Shown here: piece after piece, positions 50,508 to 59,442 of the stretch
How the letters are laid out: each line of letters opens with the position of its first letter
Position numbering within the stretch: the stretch's first letter is position 1
Assembly: GCA_024638845.1 (NCBI GenBank)
Contig: JAHEJN010000008.1
Location: 1-64,000 of the forward strand
Direction: 5' to 3'
DNA length: 64,000 nucleotides
From: Acidimicrobiales bacterium
GTDB taxonomy: Bacteria; Actinomycetota; Acidimicrobiia; Acidimicrobiales; JAHEJN01
Notes under the pieces: model-generated
Database searches by the model: none
The model's input: only the letters and a program-made list of their open reading frames with translations
What the model was told of the DNA's origin: nothing
Translations under genes and position numbers: made by a program

Positions 50508-51464
50508 ATGCGCGTCCTCGTCACCGGCGGTGCCGGCTTCATCGGATCGAACTTCGTGCGCTGGCTGCTCGCCAACCGCGACGACGAGGTCACGGTGTTC
50601 GACGCGCTGACGTATGCGGGGAATCTGGCCAACCTGGCCGATGTCGCCGACGACGTGCGGTACTCGTTCGTGCACGCCGACATCTGTGATCGGGCGGCGA
50701 TGCTCGCCGCGATGGACGGACACGAGCTGGTGGTGCACTTCGCCGCCGAGAGCCACGTCGATCGCTCGATCGTCGCCCCCGACGAGTTCGCCCGCACCAA
50801 TTGCCTCGGCACCAACGTCGTGTGCGATGTTGCCCGCCAGGTTGGCGTGCAGCGGCTCCTGCACGTCTCCACCGACGAGGTGTACGGCTCGGTCGAGGAG
50901 GGTTCGTCGGTCGAGACCGATCCCCTCGAACCCCGCTCGCCCTATTCGGCGTCGAAGGCCGGCAGCGACCTCATCGCCCTTTCGTACCACGCCACCCACG
51001 ACCTCCCGGTGGTGGTGACCCGGTCGTCGAACCAGTTCGGCCCGTACCAGTACCCCGAGAAGGTCATCCCGCTCTTCGTCACGAACCTGCTCGATGGCCT
51101 GAACGTGCCGCTCTACGGCGACGGGCTCAACATCCGCGACTGGCTCTTCGTCGAGGACAACTGTCCCGGGCTCGACCTCGTCCTGCGCCGCGGCGAGGTG
51201 GGCGAGGTGTACAACATCGGCGGCGGCAACGAGATCACCAACCGGGTTCTGACCGACCGCATCCTGGAGTTGTGCGGCGTCGACGAGTCGCGCATCACCT
51301 ACGTCGACGATCGCCTGGGTCACGATCGCCGTTACAGCATCGACACCGCCAAGATCAACGCCCTCGGTTGGTCATCGGAGCGCCCGTTCGACGATGCCCT
51401 CGAGGCCACCGTGGCGTGGTACCGCGACAACCGCGCCTGGTGGGAGCCGCTCAAGACCGCATGA
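50508..51464 (+). CDS. rmlB: dTDP-glucose 4,6-dehydratase
   Basis: 318 residues with GAGAAG as ribosome site. VTGGAGFIGSNFVRW is the NAD loop; AAESHVDRSI the signature before the active site; STDEVYGSVEEG the Thr-Asp-Glu catalytic triad region; YSASKAGSD the Y-x-x-x-K. RSSNQFGPYQYPEKVIPLF is specific for RmlB. Converts dTDP-glucose to dTDP-4-keto-6-deoxyglucose. Placed within the rmlA-C-B-D order, 20 bp after rmlC. Confidence 0.95.
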   Translation: MRVLVTGGAGFIGSNFVRWLLANRDDEVTVFDALTYAGNLANLADVADDVRYSFVHADICDRAAMLAAMDGHELVVHFAAESHVDRSIVAPDEFARTNCLGTNVVCDVARQVGVQRLLHVSTDEVYGSVEEGSSVETDPLEPRSPYSASKAGSDLIALSYHATHDLPVVVTRSSNQFGPYQYPEKVIPLFVTNLLDGLNVPLYGDGLNIRDWLFVEDNCPGLDLVLRRGEVGEVYNIGGGNEITNRVLTDRILELCGVDESRITYVDDRLGHDRRYSIDTAKINALGWSSERPFDDALEATVAWYRDNRAWWEPLKTA

Positions 51465-51471
51465 GTCGGTT

Positions 51472-52317
51472 GTGAGCGACCTCCCACCGGTTCTCGTCAC
51501 CGGGTCATCGGGCCAGCTCGGCACCGACGTGGTGGCTGCTTTCGGTGATCGCGCCATCGGTGTCGATCGCGCCACCCTCGACATCACCGACGAGGCCGCC
51601 GTCGGCAAGTTGATCGAGGCGGTCGAGCCGTCGATCATCGTGAACTGTGCGGCGTACACCGCCGTCGACGACTGCGAGACCAACGTCGAACTGGCCTTTG
51701 CCGTGAACGGCGTCGCTCCCGGGGTCCTCGCGGCGGCGGCGAAGTCGGTCGGCGCCCATCTCCTGCACGTGTCGACCGACTACGTGTTCTCGGGCACCAA
51801 AGCCGACCCCTATGTCGAGACCGACCCCACCGATCCGCAGTCGGTCTACGGTCGATCGAAGCTCGCAGGCGAACGGGCCGTCGGCCCCGATGCCACCATC
51901 GTGCGCACGTCGTGGTTGTGTGGCGAGCACGGGCCCAACATGGTGAAGACCATCCTGCGACTGGCCGACTCGCACCCGCACCTCACCTTCGTCGACGACC
52001 AGCGAGGCCACCCGAGCTTCGCCGCCGACATCGCACCGGCGCTGGTCGAGCTGGCCGATGCACGAATGGCGGGCATCTTCCACCTCACCAATCAGGGTGT
52101 GGTGTCCTGGTACGACTTCGCACGTGAGGTCCTTGCGACCGCCGGTCACGACCCGGCTCGGGTCTCGCCGTGTGCAACGGCCGATCTCGATCCCCCGCGC
52201 CCTGCGCCACGTCCGGCCAACTCGGTGCTCGACAACGCAGCCTGGCGAGCCGCGGGTAGAGCTCCGACCCGCGATTTCCGTGAGCCGCTCCGTGAGCTCA
52301 TCGCGATCCTCACCTGA
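51472..52317 (+). CDS. rmlD: dTDP-4-dehydrorhamnose reductase
   Basis: 281 residues from GTG 51472. LVTGSSGQLGTDVVAAF is the NADPH loop of RmlD; NCAAYTAVDDCETN, HVSTDYVFSGTKADPYVETD and YGRSKLAGE carry the catalytic residues (Thr, Tyr-x-x-x-Lys); RTSWLCGEHGPNM follows. Reduces dTDP-4-keto-rhamnose to dTDP-L-rhamnose, donor for the rhamnosyltransferase-like GT2 genes nearby. It starts 7 bp after rmlB and ends 20 bp from a convergent gene. Confidence 0.92.
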   Translation: MSDLPPVLVTGSSGQLGTDVVAAFGDRAIGVDRATLDITDEAAVGKLIEAVEPSIIVNCAAYTAVDDCETNVELAFAVNGVAPGVLAAAAKSVGAHLLHVSTDYVFSGTKADPYVETDPTDPQSVYGRSKLAGERAVGPDATIVRTSWLCGEHGPNMVKTILRLADSHPHLTFVDDQRGHPSFAADIAPALVELADARMAGIFHLTNQGVVSWYDFAREVLATAGHDPARVSPCATADLDPPRPAPRPANSVLDNAAWRAAGRAPTRDFREPLRELIAILT

Positions 52318-52337
52318 GAGGCCGGCGACACGACGCG

Positions 52338-54353
52338 TCAGTTCGGCTCGAAGCTCCACGCCCTCATCCTCAGCGGGAACGTGTTGTAGAACAGCGGCAC
52401 TGTGGTCCGGGCTTCGCCCCATTGCGTGACATCGGCTGCGACGACGCCGATGGGCTCGAGCCGCGCCGGATCGAGATTCGGCGGCAGGTCATCGGTATGG
52501 GTGAACACGATCAGGCGGTCTCCCGGGAATGCGTCGGCGATCCGATCGAGGTCGTTGGGCGTCGGCTCGGCTCGCAGCGTGAGGCTGTTGCGATCGTGGA
52601 TGAACCACATGGCCCCGGCGGCCAGGGTGCTCGGAGAAACGAGGCTGGTGGGTGACTCCCAGACGAGCACGACGTCGTCGCCACCGGCAAGATCCTCGAC
52701 CTGTTCCAGGAACCCGCCGGATCGGTCCCACTCGCGGTACCCGATCAGCCGGTGCGACTGGTAGAGCTGTGTGCCGAGCACCAACGTCAGACACCCGATG
52801 GCAACCAGACGGCCGACCCCCTGCCAGCGACCGCGGCGCACCAGCAGCCAGACTGCGGCGACGGCGATCACGATGGCGATCACGGGCACGATGGCCGGAA
52901 CGAATCGTCGTCCCCACCACATGAGGCGCGGGGAGATCCGCGCCTTCCAGATGTAGACCGGAAGCAGGGCCAGACCGGGCGCGAGGAGCACCCACGCATT
53001 GCGGCGGCGGTGGATGACGACGACGACGGCGACACCGATCCAGAACAGGACCAGCCCGGCCGGATTGAAGAAAAAGAACAGCCGGCGCAGGTTGACCTCG
53101 TCGAGGGTGGCGAGCTCGGGACGATTGGGCAAGCGCTGGATGGCCTCACCGAGAAGGCGCGGGCGGAGGCCCGAGAACGCAGCCCAGGCCCCGACGACGA
53201 GCAGTGTGGCCACGGCCAGTCGGTGCAGAGCAGCCTGCGAGCGCGGAACCAGCCGCGGGAGGAGATCGGGAGCGAATCGTCGTACCCCGAATCCGGCCAC
53301 CAGAGCTGCGACCGCCAGCGCCACCACCACCCGATCCGACGGCACGCCGTTGCGGCTGGCGTACGCGGCGTTTCTCTCGTATGCCTGGAACCACACCCAC
53401 GGGAGCGGGGCGATCAGGCCGATCGATCCGGCCACGATCAGGCGAGTGTCGACGAAGGTGGCCACGGCGAAAGCAATGGCGCCGACGGCCAGGAGGACGA
53501 TCAGGACTCCATCGGGTCGGTTGAGGAAGCTGATCGACGCGAGTACCCCGGCCAGGAGCGCGAACGGTGCCCAGTTCGTCTCCATGGCGAGGATCACCAG
53601 CAGTGCGATCCCCGCCAGCACGAGCTGGGCGAGGGTCTCGGTGCTGGGCCACTTGGCGAAGAAGATGTTGACCATGTTGGTCGCCATGACCACGCCGGCG
53701 ATGCCCGCGACCACGATCCCGAACGCTCGGCGCGTTACCGCCGTCAAAGTGCCGATCGAGATGAGGCCGATGATGGGATTCGCCTGTAGCACCGCCGTCG
53801 AGCCGAAGACGAGCTTCACGGAGGCGAGGAGGGAGGGGAACATGTGGAAGAACTGCGGCAGGGCCGCCACCCGGTCGTTCGACGAGTACCAGTAGCCGGC
53901 GAACCGGCCGCCCTGCGGGTAGCCGCCGTCGAACCCGGTGAGGCGAACGCCGACTTCGTCGGGTATCTCGGTCGAGCCGTGGCGGGCGATGGCAAAGGCA
54001 TGGGTTGCGTAGACCCCGGGGTCCTTGTCGCCGAACAGGTAGTCGGCACCGGGTAGGTAGAAGACGGCGGCGATCAGACAAGCGAGGAGCACGATCACGT
54101 CGCCGTGGTCGTGCACCACCGGCGGTGGAGGCCATCGGCGGAACCCGACGCCGACGATGACGGTGCAGACGACGGCCACGACCAGGAGCGCGCCGCGAGT
54201 GAGAAGCCCCACGATGGCGAGGCCGAGCGACGCCCAGCCGGCTACCGCGATCGAGGCGATCAGCGCGCAGAGGATGGCCTCGGAGAGTGTGATGGAGCTT
54301 TGCGGCCCGCGATCGAGGTCGAGCGCGCGAAGCCGCGAGAGCAGGCGGTTCAC
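52338..54353 (-). CDS. large polytopic membrane glycosyltransferase, GT-C-like
   Basis: 671 residues from GTG 54353. Roughly 13 hydrophobic helices (residues ~20-560), then a ~110-residue soluble C-terminal part. The first large extracytoplasmic loop contains G-D-K-D-P-G-V-Y-A, an acidic motif of the type found in GT-C enzymes that use polyprenyl-phosphate sugars. Candidate substrate: polyprenyl-P-arabinose or another polyprenyl-P-sugar; inference. A leaderless upstream ORF overlaps the start by 4 nt, which supports GTG 54353 over the long upstream extension. Confidence 0.75.
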   Translation of the reverse strand: MNRLLSRLRALDLDRGPQSSITLSEAILCALIASIAVAGWASLGLAIVGLLTRGALLVVAVVCTVIVGVGFRRWPPPPVVHDHGDVIVLLACLIAAVFYLPGADYLFGDKDPGVYATHAFAIARHGSTEIPDEVGVRLTGFDGGYPQGGRFAGYWYSSNDRVAALPQFFHMFPSLLASVKLVFGSTAVLQANPIIGLISIGTLTAVTRRAFGIVVAGIAGVVMATNMVNIFFAKWPSTETLAQLVLAGIALLVILAMETNWAPFALLAGVLASISFLNRPDGVLIVLLAVGAIAFAVATFVDTRLIVAGSIGLIAPLPWVWFQAYERNAAYASRNGVPSDRVVVALAVAALVAGFGVRRFAPDLLPRLVPRSQAALHRLAVATLLVVGAWAAFSGLRPRLLGEAIQRLPNRPELATLDEVNLRRLFFFFNPAGLVLFWIGVAVVVVIHRRRNAWVLLAPGLALLPVYIWKARISPRLMWWGRRFVPAIVPVIAIVIAVAAVWLLVRRGRWQGVGRLVAIGCLTLVLGTQLYQSHRLIGYREWDRSGGFLEQVEDLAGGDDVVLVWESPTSLVSPSTLAAGAMWFIHDRNSLTLRAEPTPNDLDRIADAFPGDRLIVFTHTDDLPPNLDPARLEPIGVVAADVTQWGEARTTVPLFYNTFPLRMRAWSFEPN

Positions 54354-54400
54354 TCGTCGGCTGGCGCGGGTTCGAGCAGCAGCTGACAACGAGGCGGCAT
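54350..54400 (-). CDS. leaderless 16-residue upstream ORF coupled to the GT-C gene
   Basis: ATG 54400 is 6 nt after TAAGCT and encodes MPPRCQLLLEPAPADE. Its TGA overlaps the GTG of the GT-C gene. One cysteine. Regulatory or coupling role inferred from the layout. Confidence 0.5.
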   Translation of the reverse strand: MPPRCQLLLEPAPADE

Positions 54401-54406
54401 CGGGCG

Positions 54407-54412
54407 AGCTTA
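54407..54412 (-). promoter_or_regulatory. -10 box (TAAGCT)
   Basis: TAAGCT on the minus strand, 6 nt before the upstream-ORF ATG at 54400. Confidence 0.5.
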
Positions 54413-54453
54413 GCCCTCGTCGTCGGAGGTGAGTGAGTCGGGTGGGCCCGTGG

Positions 54454-54459
54454 TAAACA
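54454..54459 (+). promoter_or_regulatory. candidate -10 box (TAAACA), leaderless
   Basis: TAAACA lies 7 nt before ATG 54467. It lacks the final T of the TANNNT pattern seen elsewhere, so confidence is modest. Confidence 0.35.
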
Positions 54460-54466
54460 TCCCCCC

Positions 54467-55831
54467 ATGAGCCAACCTCGCGTCCGCGTGGTCGTGCTGA
54501 ACTACAACGGCGGACGCCTACTCGAGCGCACGTTTTCGGCTCTCGAGGCCACGGTGTGGCCACGCGATCGACTCGATCTGGTGATGATCGACAACGCGTC
54601 GACCGACGGTAGTCGTCAGCTGGTTGCCGAGGCCTTCCCGTCGGTCTGCATCATCGACTCACCGTCGAACACCGGGTTTCCCGCCAACAACCTCGCCCTC
54701 ACCTCCTTGGCCGAGGTCGATTTCGTCGCTTTGGTGAACAACGATGCCTTCGTCGAGCCCGACTGGCTGGCCCCACTGGTGGCCGGTTTCGACGACGACC
54801 TGCGCGTCGGTGCGACCTGTCCGAAGATCCTCCTGGCGTCACGATTCGTCGACGTGACCCTCGAGACTCCCGCCATGGCCCCGGCACCCGGTGACCCTCG
54901 TTCGCTGGGAGTCCGGCTCGTGGCCGTGACCGTCGACGGTGTCGATGTGCTGGGCGCCGTGTCCGGTGATGCGGTTCACGGCATCGAGCACGATTCCGAG
55001 CACCGGCGGTTTCGGTGGACATCGTCGGGAGGCGTGCTGTCGATACCGGTCGCCGATCAGGAGTCCGAGGGCCCCTGGCTGGTCGAGATCGAGGCAATGC
55101 GGGCCGACCGCGTCGAGTCGATGGTCTTCACCACCGAAACCGGTCGTGTGGTCACCAATGTCGACACCCTCCCCGCCACGATCTCCTTCGAGGTGTCCGG
55201 CCCGACCTACTCACTGGTCAACAACACCGGATCGGTGGTGATGACCGACGGGTCGGGTGCCGACCGCGGCTATCTCCAACCCGACGGACCGGCCTTCGAC
55301 CAGCCCCGAGAGGTGTTCGCGTGGTGTGGCGCTGCGGTGTTGTTCCGGCCCGAGTACCTGACCGACGTCGGCCTCTTCGACGAGCGTTTCTTCCTGTACT
55401 ACGAGGACATCGACCTCTCGTGGCGGGGTCAGCATCGCGGGTGGCGCTATCGCTACATCCCCGAATCGCATGTCCGTCATCTCCATGCGGCCACGTCGGT
55501 CGAGGGCTCCGACACGTTTCGGCACTACACCGAGCGGAATCGTCTGGCCACGTTGACCAAGAACGCGCCGGGCCCCCTGGCCTGGCGATCACCACTCCGA
55601 TTCCTGTGGTCGACCGGTGCCTATGCCCACCGTGACATCGTGGGTCCGCTGCTACGGGGCCGCCGGCCGCAGTTCTCCCTCGTGGGGTCGCGACTCCGGT
55701 CCTTCGGCGGCTGGGCCGCGATGCTGCCGTATCTGCTCGGAGAACGTCGGCGGATCCGTGGCGGGAGTGTCCGGACCGAAGCCGAGCTCGACGCGAAACT
55801 GTCGGTGACCGCCCAGGTCGAGCCCACATGA
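54467..55831 (+). CDS. glycosyltransferase family 2, rhamnosyltransferase-like, with inserted domain
   Basis: 454 residues. VRVVVLNYNGGRLLERTF, DLVMIDNASTDGS and DFVALVNNDAFVEPDWL mark the GT-A half; the acceptor half has NNTGSVVMTDGSGADRGYLQPD, EVFAWCGAAVLFRPEYL, and LFDERFFLYYEDIDLSWRG with the canonical ED-x-D-L-S-W motif of WbbL-type rhamnosyltransferases. Between them (residues ~130-250) is a ~120-residue beta-rich insertion not usual for the family. dTDP-rhamnose is the likely donor, given the rmlACBD genes. Confidence 0.87.
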   Translation: MSQPRVRVVVLNYNGGRLLERTFSALEATVWPRDRLDLVMIDNASTDGSRQLVAEAFPSVCIIDSPSNTGFPANNLALTSLAEVDFVALVNNDAFVEPDWLAPLVAGFDDDLRVGATCPKILLASRFVDVTLETPAMAPAPGDPRSLGVRLVAVTVDGVDVLGAVSGDAVHGIEHDSEHRRFRWTSSGGVLSIPVADQESEGPWLVEIEAMRADRVESMVFTTETGRVVTNVDTLPATISFEVSGPTYSLVNNTGSVVMTDGSGADRGYLQPDGPAFDQPREVFAWCGAAVLFRPEYLTDVGLFDERFFLYYEDIDLSWRGQHRGWRYRYIPESHVRHLHAATSVEGSDTFRHYTERNRLATLTKNAPGPLAWRSPLRFLWSTGAYAHRDIVGPLLRGRRPQFSLVGSRLRSFGGWAAMLPYLLGERRRIRGGSVRTEAELDAKLSVTAQVEPT

Positions 55832-57375
55832 GGGTCGGAATCCACAATCGATACTGGTCGACGATGGGAGGCGGCGAGCGCTACGCGGCCGGGATGGCCG
55901 AGGCGCTGGCCCCCCACCACGACGTCGTGTTGTTCGCGGGCGAGGTCGTCGATCGCGACCTGCTCGAGGAACGTCTCCACGTCGATCTGACCGGTGTCAC
56001 CGTCGAGGTGGTCGGCACCGACACCGAGACGGCCGAGGCGGCAGCCGGCACCGTCGACGTGTTCATCAACTCCTCGTACATGAGCAGGCTTCGCAACCGC
56101 GCCGACCACGGCATCTACGTGGTGCACTTCCCGTCGGGTCCGCCGAAGCCTCCGGGTTGGATGACGCCGCTCGTCGCGGCTGGTCGGCGACTGGTCGGAG
56201 AGGACGGCACCGGCATGAGCCTGGAGAGCGGCTTCGACGAGCCCGAGTGGCTGCTGCAACGTCAGGGCTCGTGGATCGCCGACCGGGCGCACGTCTCGCT
56301 CGACCTTCCCTCGGGCCGCCACCATCTGGTCTTCGACATCGCGCGGATCATGCCCGAGGGTCTGTCTCGGATCCAGCTCGACATCACCGGCCGTCAAGAT
56401 GGGAGGGTCATCGGTTCAGCTTCGGCCGAGATCGGTCCCCGCCGTTCGCGATGGGCGTCCAGAGTGGCCAAGGTCGACCTCGAGATCGACGTTGCCCGAT
56501 CGGGACCGGTCGAGATCGAATTGCGCACCGCAGCTACCGCGTCGGTCGGCGGTCGCCATCTGGGTGCGGCGGTGGTGGGCATTGGCGTCGGTCGTGGTGT
56601 TGCGGCGCGGCTTCGGGGCGCCTATCCGCAGCTGCTGGCCGACCGCCACTGGCTCGGCTACCTGTCGAGCTACGACAAGATCGTCTCGAACTCGGAGTAC
56701 GGCCGTGACCACGCCGAACGGTTGTGGCGTTGCGAGGTGACCGCGCTCCAACCCCCGGTCACCATGCATCGCCCGGGTGACAAGCAGCCGATCATCTTGT
56801 CGGTTGGCCGGTTCTTCGCGGCCAGGGCCGGCCACTCGAAGAAGCAGCTGGAGATGGTCCAGGCGTTCGGCCGCCTCGTCGAACGCACCGGCACCGACTG
56901 GCAGCTGCATCTGGTCGGCGGGGTCGACGACGAGGGCGGGCGCTACCTCCGGCACGTCCGCGAGGCGTCCGCCGGGCTGGCGGTGGTCTTCCACGAGAAC
57001 GCCACCGGCGCCGAGGTCGCTCAGCTGTACGGCGAGGCGTCGATCTACTGGCACGCTGCCGGCTTCGGCGAGGACGCCGAGCGTCACCCCGATCGGCTCG
57101 AGCACTTCGGAATCACGACGGTCGAGGCCATGTCGGCGGGAGCCGTGCCGATCGTGATCGGTGCCGGCGGTCAGCTCGAGTCGGTCGAGCACGGCGTGAC
57201 CGGGCTTCACTGGACCACCATCGACGAGCTCGTCGATCACACCGCGAAGGTCATCGCCGACGCCGACTATCGGGCCGAGCTGGCCGGCGCGGCCCGGGCC
57301 GCTGCTCCTCGGTTCTCGCCCGATGTGTTCGCGAGGCGGGTGAACGAGCTGGTCAGCGAGGTGACACGGGGTTGA
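55828..57375 (+). CDS. glycosyltransferase family 4 with inserted beta-rich domain
   Basis: 515 residues, ATGA overlap with the GT2. It opens VGIHNRYWSTMGGGERYAAGMA, a GT4 start with the glycine-rich acceptor loop, and ends with ILSVGRFFAARAGHSKKQLEMVQAF and YWHAAGFGEDAERHPDRLEHFGITTVEAMSAGAVPIVIGAGG, containing the E-x7-E donor motif. Residues ~128-240 are an insertion rich in beta strands (VSLDLPSGRHHLVFDI, IELRTAATASVGGRHLGAAVVGIGVG) splitting the N-terminal half. The stop overlaps the convergent wzt-like gene by 23 bp. Confidence 0.87.
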   Translation: MRVGIHNRYWSTMGGGERYAAGMAEALAPHHDVVLFAGEVVDRDLLEERLHVDLTGVTVEVVGTDTETAEAAAGTVDVFINSSYMSRLRNRADHGIYVVHFPSGPPKPPGWMTPLVAAGRRLVGEDGTGMSLESGFDEPEWLLQRQGSWIADRAHVSLDLPSGRHHLVFDIARIMPEGLSRIQLDITGRQDGRVIGSASAEIGPRRSRWASRVAKVDLEIDVARSGPVEIELRTAATASVGGRHLGAAVVGIGVGRGVAARLRGAYPQLLADRHWLGYLSSYDKIVSNSEYGRDHAERLWRCEVTALQPPVTMHRPGDKQPIILSVGRFFAARAGHSKKQLEMVQAFGRLVERTGTDWQLHLVGGVDDEGGRYLRHVREASAGLAVVFHENATGAEVAQLYGEASIYWHAAGFGEDAERHPDRLEHFGITTVEAMSAGAVPIVIGAGGQLESVEHGVTGLHWTTIDELVDHTAKVIADADYRAELAGAARAAAPRFSPDVFARRVNELVSEVTRG

Positions 57376-58585
57376 CCGCCCGCCTGGGAGCGGCCGCCGG
57401 CTGATGATGCCACTTCGTGTCGATCACCATGGGAACCGATCGGGCCTGGGTGGCGGTCGTCGACTGGACGCCGATGGCGAGGTCGATCGCCGAATCGTGT
57501 CGGTCGAGCAGCCGGCGTCCGTCGACGCTGCGCAACGCCAGCGTCCACGTGTAGAGGCCGTCGCCGATGGGTGGATCGTCGACGGCCAGCGTGACGTCGA
57601 TGTCGCCGTTCCCCGGCTCGAGGACGAGGACCTCGGCCGACGAGACATAGGCGAGCACCGACGTGTCGGTCGCCCGCAGTGTGGCGGCCAGGACCGCGGG
57701 TTCGCTGAGCTTGTCGGTGGCAACGGTCACGGCGAGGCGGAACGACTGGCGGACGTCGGCGGCGACGATGGGTCTGCCGTCGAGGTCGAGCAGCTTCGTC
57801 GACTTCACTGCTCCCAGGGAAGCCGACAGATCGGACTCGTTGGAGTCGCTGAGCTCGTGCATGCGGGTGCGGTAGTCGTCGAGCACGTACTCGACGTCGC
57901 CGATGGCGCGGACCCGGCCGTGTTCGAGGGAAACGGCGGTGTCGCACATCGAGCGAACCGCAGAGAGGTCGTGGGCGACGATCACGATGGTTGCGCCCGA
58001 CGAGATGAGCGAGCGCATCTTGTCGGCCGACTTGCGTCGGAAGTTCATGTCGCCGACCGACAGCACTTCGTCGACCAGCAGGATCTCGGGGTCGAGGGTG
58101 GTCGCGACCGAGAAGCCGAGCCGTACGACCATGCCCGACGAGTACGTCTTGATGGGGTTGTCGATGAATCGCTCGAGCTCGGACCACGCCACGATGTCGT
58201 CGTACCGTCGGTCGATCTCACGTTTGGATAGCCCGAGTATCGAGCCGTTCATGTAGATGTTGTCGCGGCCGGAGAGCTCCGGATGGAAACCGGTACCGAG
58301 CTCGAGCAGGGCTGCGAGGCGACCATGGACCTCGATCGAACCCTCCGACGGCGTCAGGATACGGGACAGGCATTTCAACAACGTGCTCTTTCCCGACCCG
58401 TTGGGCCCGACGAGGCCGAGCACCGAGCCACGGTCCACGTCGAAGGAAACGTCGTCGAGCGCCCGGAACTCCTCGTAGCTTCGCCGCCGTTTCAGCTTGA
58501 CGATCGCCTCTTTGAGCGATGTCTGCTGGGCGTGCTCGAGACGAAAGGTCTTCGTGACGTGGCTCAGACGGATGGCGGACTCCAT
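57353..58585 (-). CDS. wzt: polysaccharide ABC transporter ATPase with C-terminal domain (Wzt-like)
   Basis: 410 residues from ATG 58585, 2 bp after the permease stop. ATPase domain (~1-250): VSFDVDRGSVLGLVGPNGSGKST (Walker A), YSSGMVVRLGFSVA (signature), ILLVDEVLSVGD (Walker B), VAHD (switch). After ~270 a beta-rich domain of ~130 residues like the O-antigen-binding C-terminal domain of E. coli O9a Wzt, which reads the capped end of the chain. Export is thus likely coupled to glycan-end recognition. Partner: the permease next door. Confidence 0.9.
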   Translation of the reverse strand: MESAIRLSHVTKTFRLEHAQQTSLKEAIVKLKRRRSYEEFRALDDVSFDVDRGSVLGLVGPNGSGKSTLLKCLSRILTPSEGSIEVHGRLAALLELGTGFHPELSGRDNIYMNGSILGLSKREIDRRYDDIVAWSELERFIDNPIKTYSSGMVVRLGFSVATTLDPEILLVDEVLSVGDMNFRRKSADKMRSLISSGATIVIVAHDLSAVRSMCDTAVSLEHGRVRAIGDVEYVLDDYRTRMHELSDSNESDLSASLGAVKSTKLLDLDGRPIVAADVRQSFRLAVTVATDKLSEPAVLAATLRATDTSVLAYVSSAEVLVLEPGNGDIDVTLAVDDPPIGDGLYTWTLALRSVDGRRLLDRHDSAIDLAIGVQSTTATQARSVPMVIDTKWHHQPAAAPRRAVNPVSPR

Positions 58586-58587
58586 GC

Positions 58588-59442
58588 TCAGATCCGATCG
58601 ACGATCGAGTCTTGGAGACGTGAGTGGGCGATGACACCGATCAGCATGGCGAGCGCAGCCGAGACGGCCATGCCGGCGAAGTCGGTGAGCGCGGGCGCAC
58701 GCAGATCGAACAACAGGGCGCGGTAGCCCAGGATGAACCACAACATCGGGTTGAGCTTGTAGATGGTCTCGACCGGAATACCCCAGATCTCGCGGTTCTC
58801 GTCGGCGATCAGTGACAACGGGTAGATGATCGGGGTCAGCCAGAACCACAGGCGCGTGAACAGGGTGACCACATGTTCCACGTCGCGGTAGAGCGCATTC
58901 AGCGGTGCCAGCGCCAGCCCCAAACCGAGCACGAACAGGAAGTGCAGCGCCAACACCGGTATCAGGAGGGGTATCCAGAGCACCGCCCACGCCTGCCAGA
59001 AGACGCCGAGGATGACGATCAGCGCGGCGAGCTCGATCAGGAACTCGATGAACGAGGCGATGAGCGTAGAGGTAGGGAACACCCATCGAGGAAGGTAGAC
59101 CTTGCGGATCAGCGCCTGATTCGAGACGTAGGAGCTCGTCTCTGCGGTGATGGCCACCTGGGTGAACTGCCACGGAATGATTCCGGCCGCGAGGAACAGC
59201 CCGTACGACGTGAGCCCGCTCGGGTCGCCGACTGCGGCCCGACCCTTGAGAATCAGCGAGAACACGGCGGCGTAGACGCCGATCGTGATGACGGGGCTGA
59301 TCATCGACCACCCGAACCCCAGTACCGAGTTCTTGTACGACGACCGAAGCTGCTTGAGCGCCAGGTTCATGACGAGCTCACGCAGGCGCATGCTCTGGCC
59401 CTCATGACGGTGGGCCTGTCGGCCTCTGAAGAGCGCAGTCAT
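58588..59442 (-). CDS. wzm: polysaccharide ABC-2 type permease (Wzm-like)
   Basis: 284 residues, six helices. RSSYKNSVLGFGWSMISPV is the usual N-terminal amphipathic motif, and LNALYRDVEHVVTLFTRLWFWLTPIIYPLSL the typical late segment of ABC-2 polysaccharide permeases. With the Wzt-like ATPase it would move undecaprenyl-linked polysaccharide across the membrane. The ATG at 59442 is favoured over one at 59391 because a leaderless upstream ORF terminates across it as ATGA. Confidence 0.9.
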   Translation of the reverse strand: MTALFRGRQAHRHEGQSMRLRELVMNLALKQLRSSYKNSVLGFGWSMISPVITIGVYAAVFSLILKGRAAVGDPSGLTSYGLFLAAGIIPWQFTQVAITAETSSYVSNQALIRKVYLPRWVFPTSTLIASFIEFLIELAALIVILGVFWQAWAVLWIPLLIPVLALHFLFVLGLGLALAPLNALYRDVEHVVTLFTRLWFWLTPIIYPLSLIADENREIWGIPVETIYKLNPMLWFILGYRALLFDLRAPALTDFAGMAVSAALAMLIGVIAHSRLQDSIVDRI

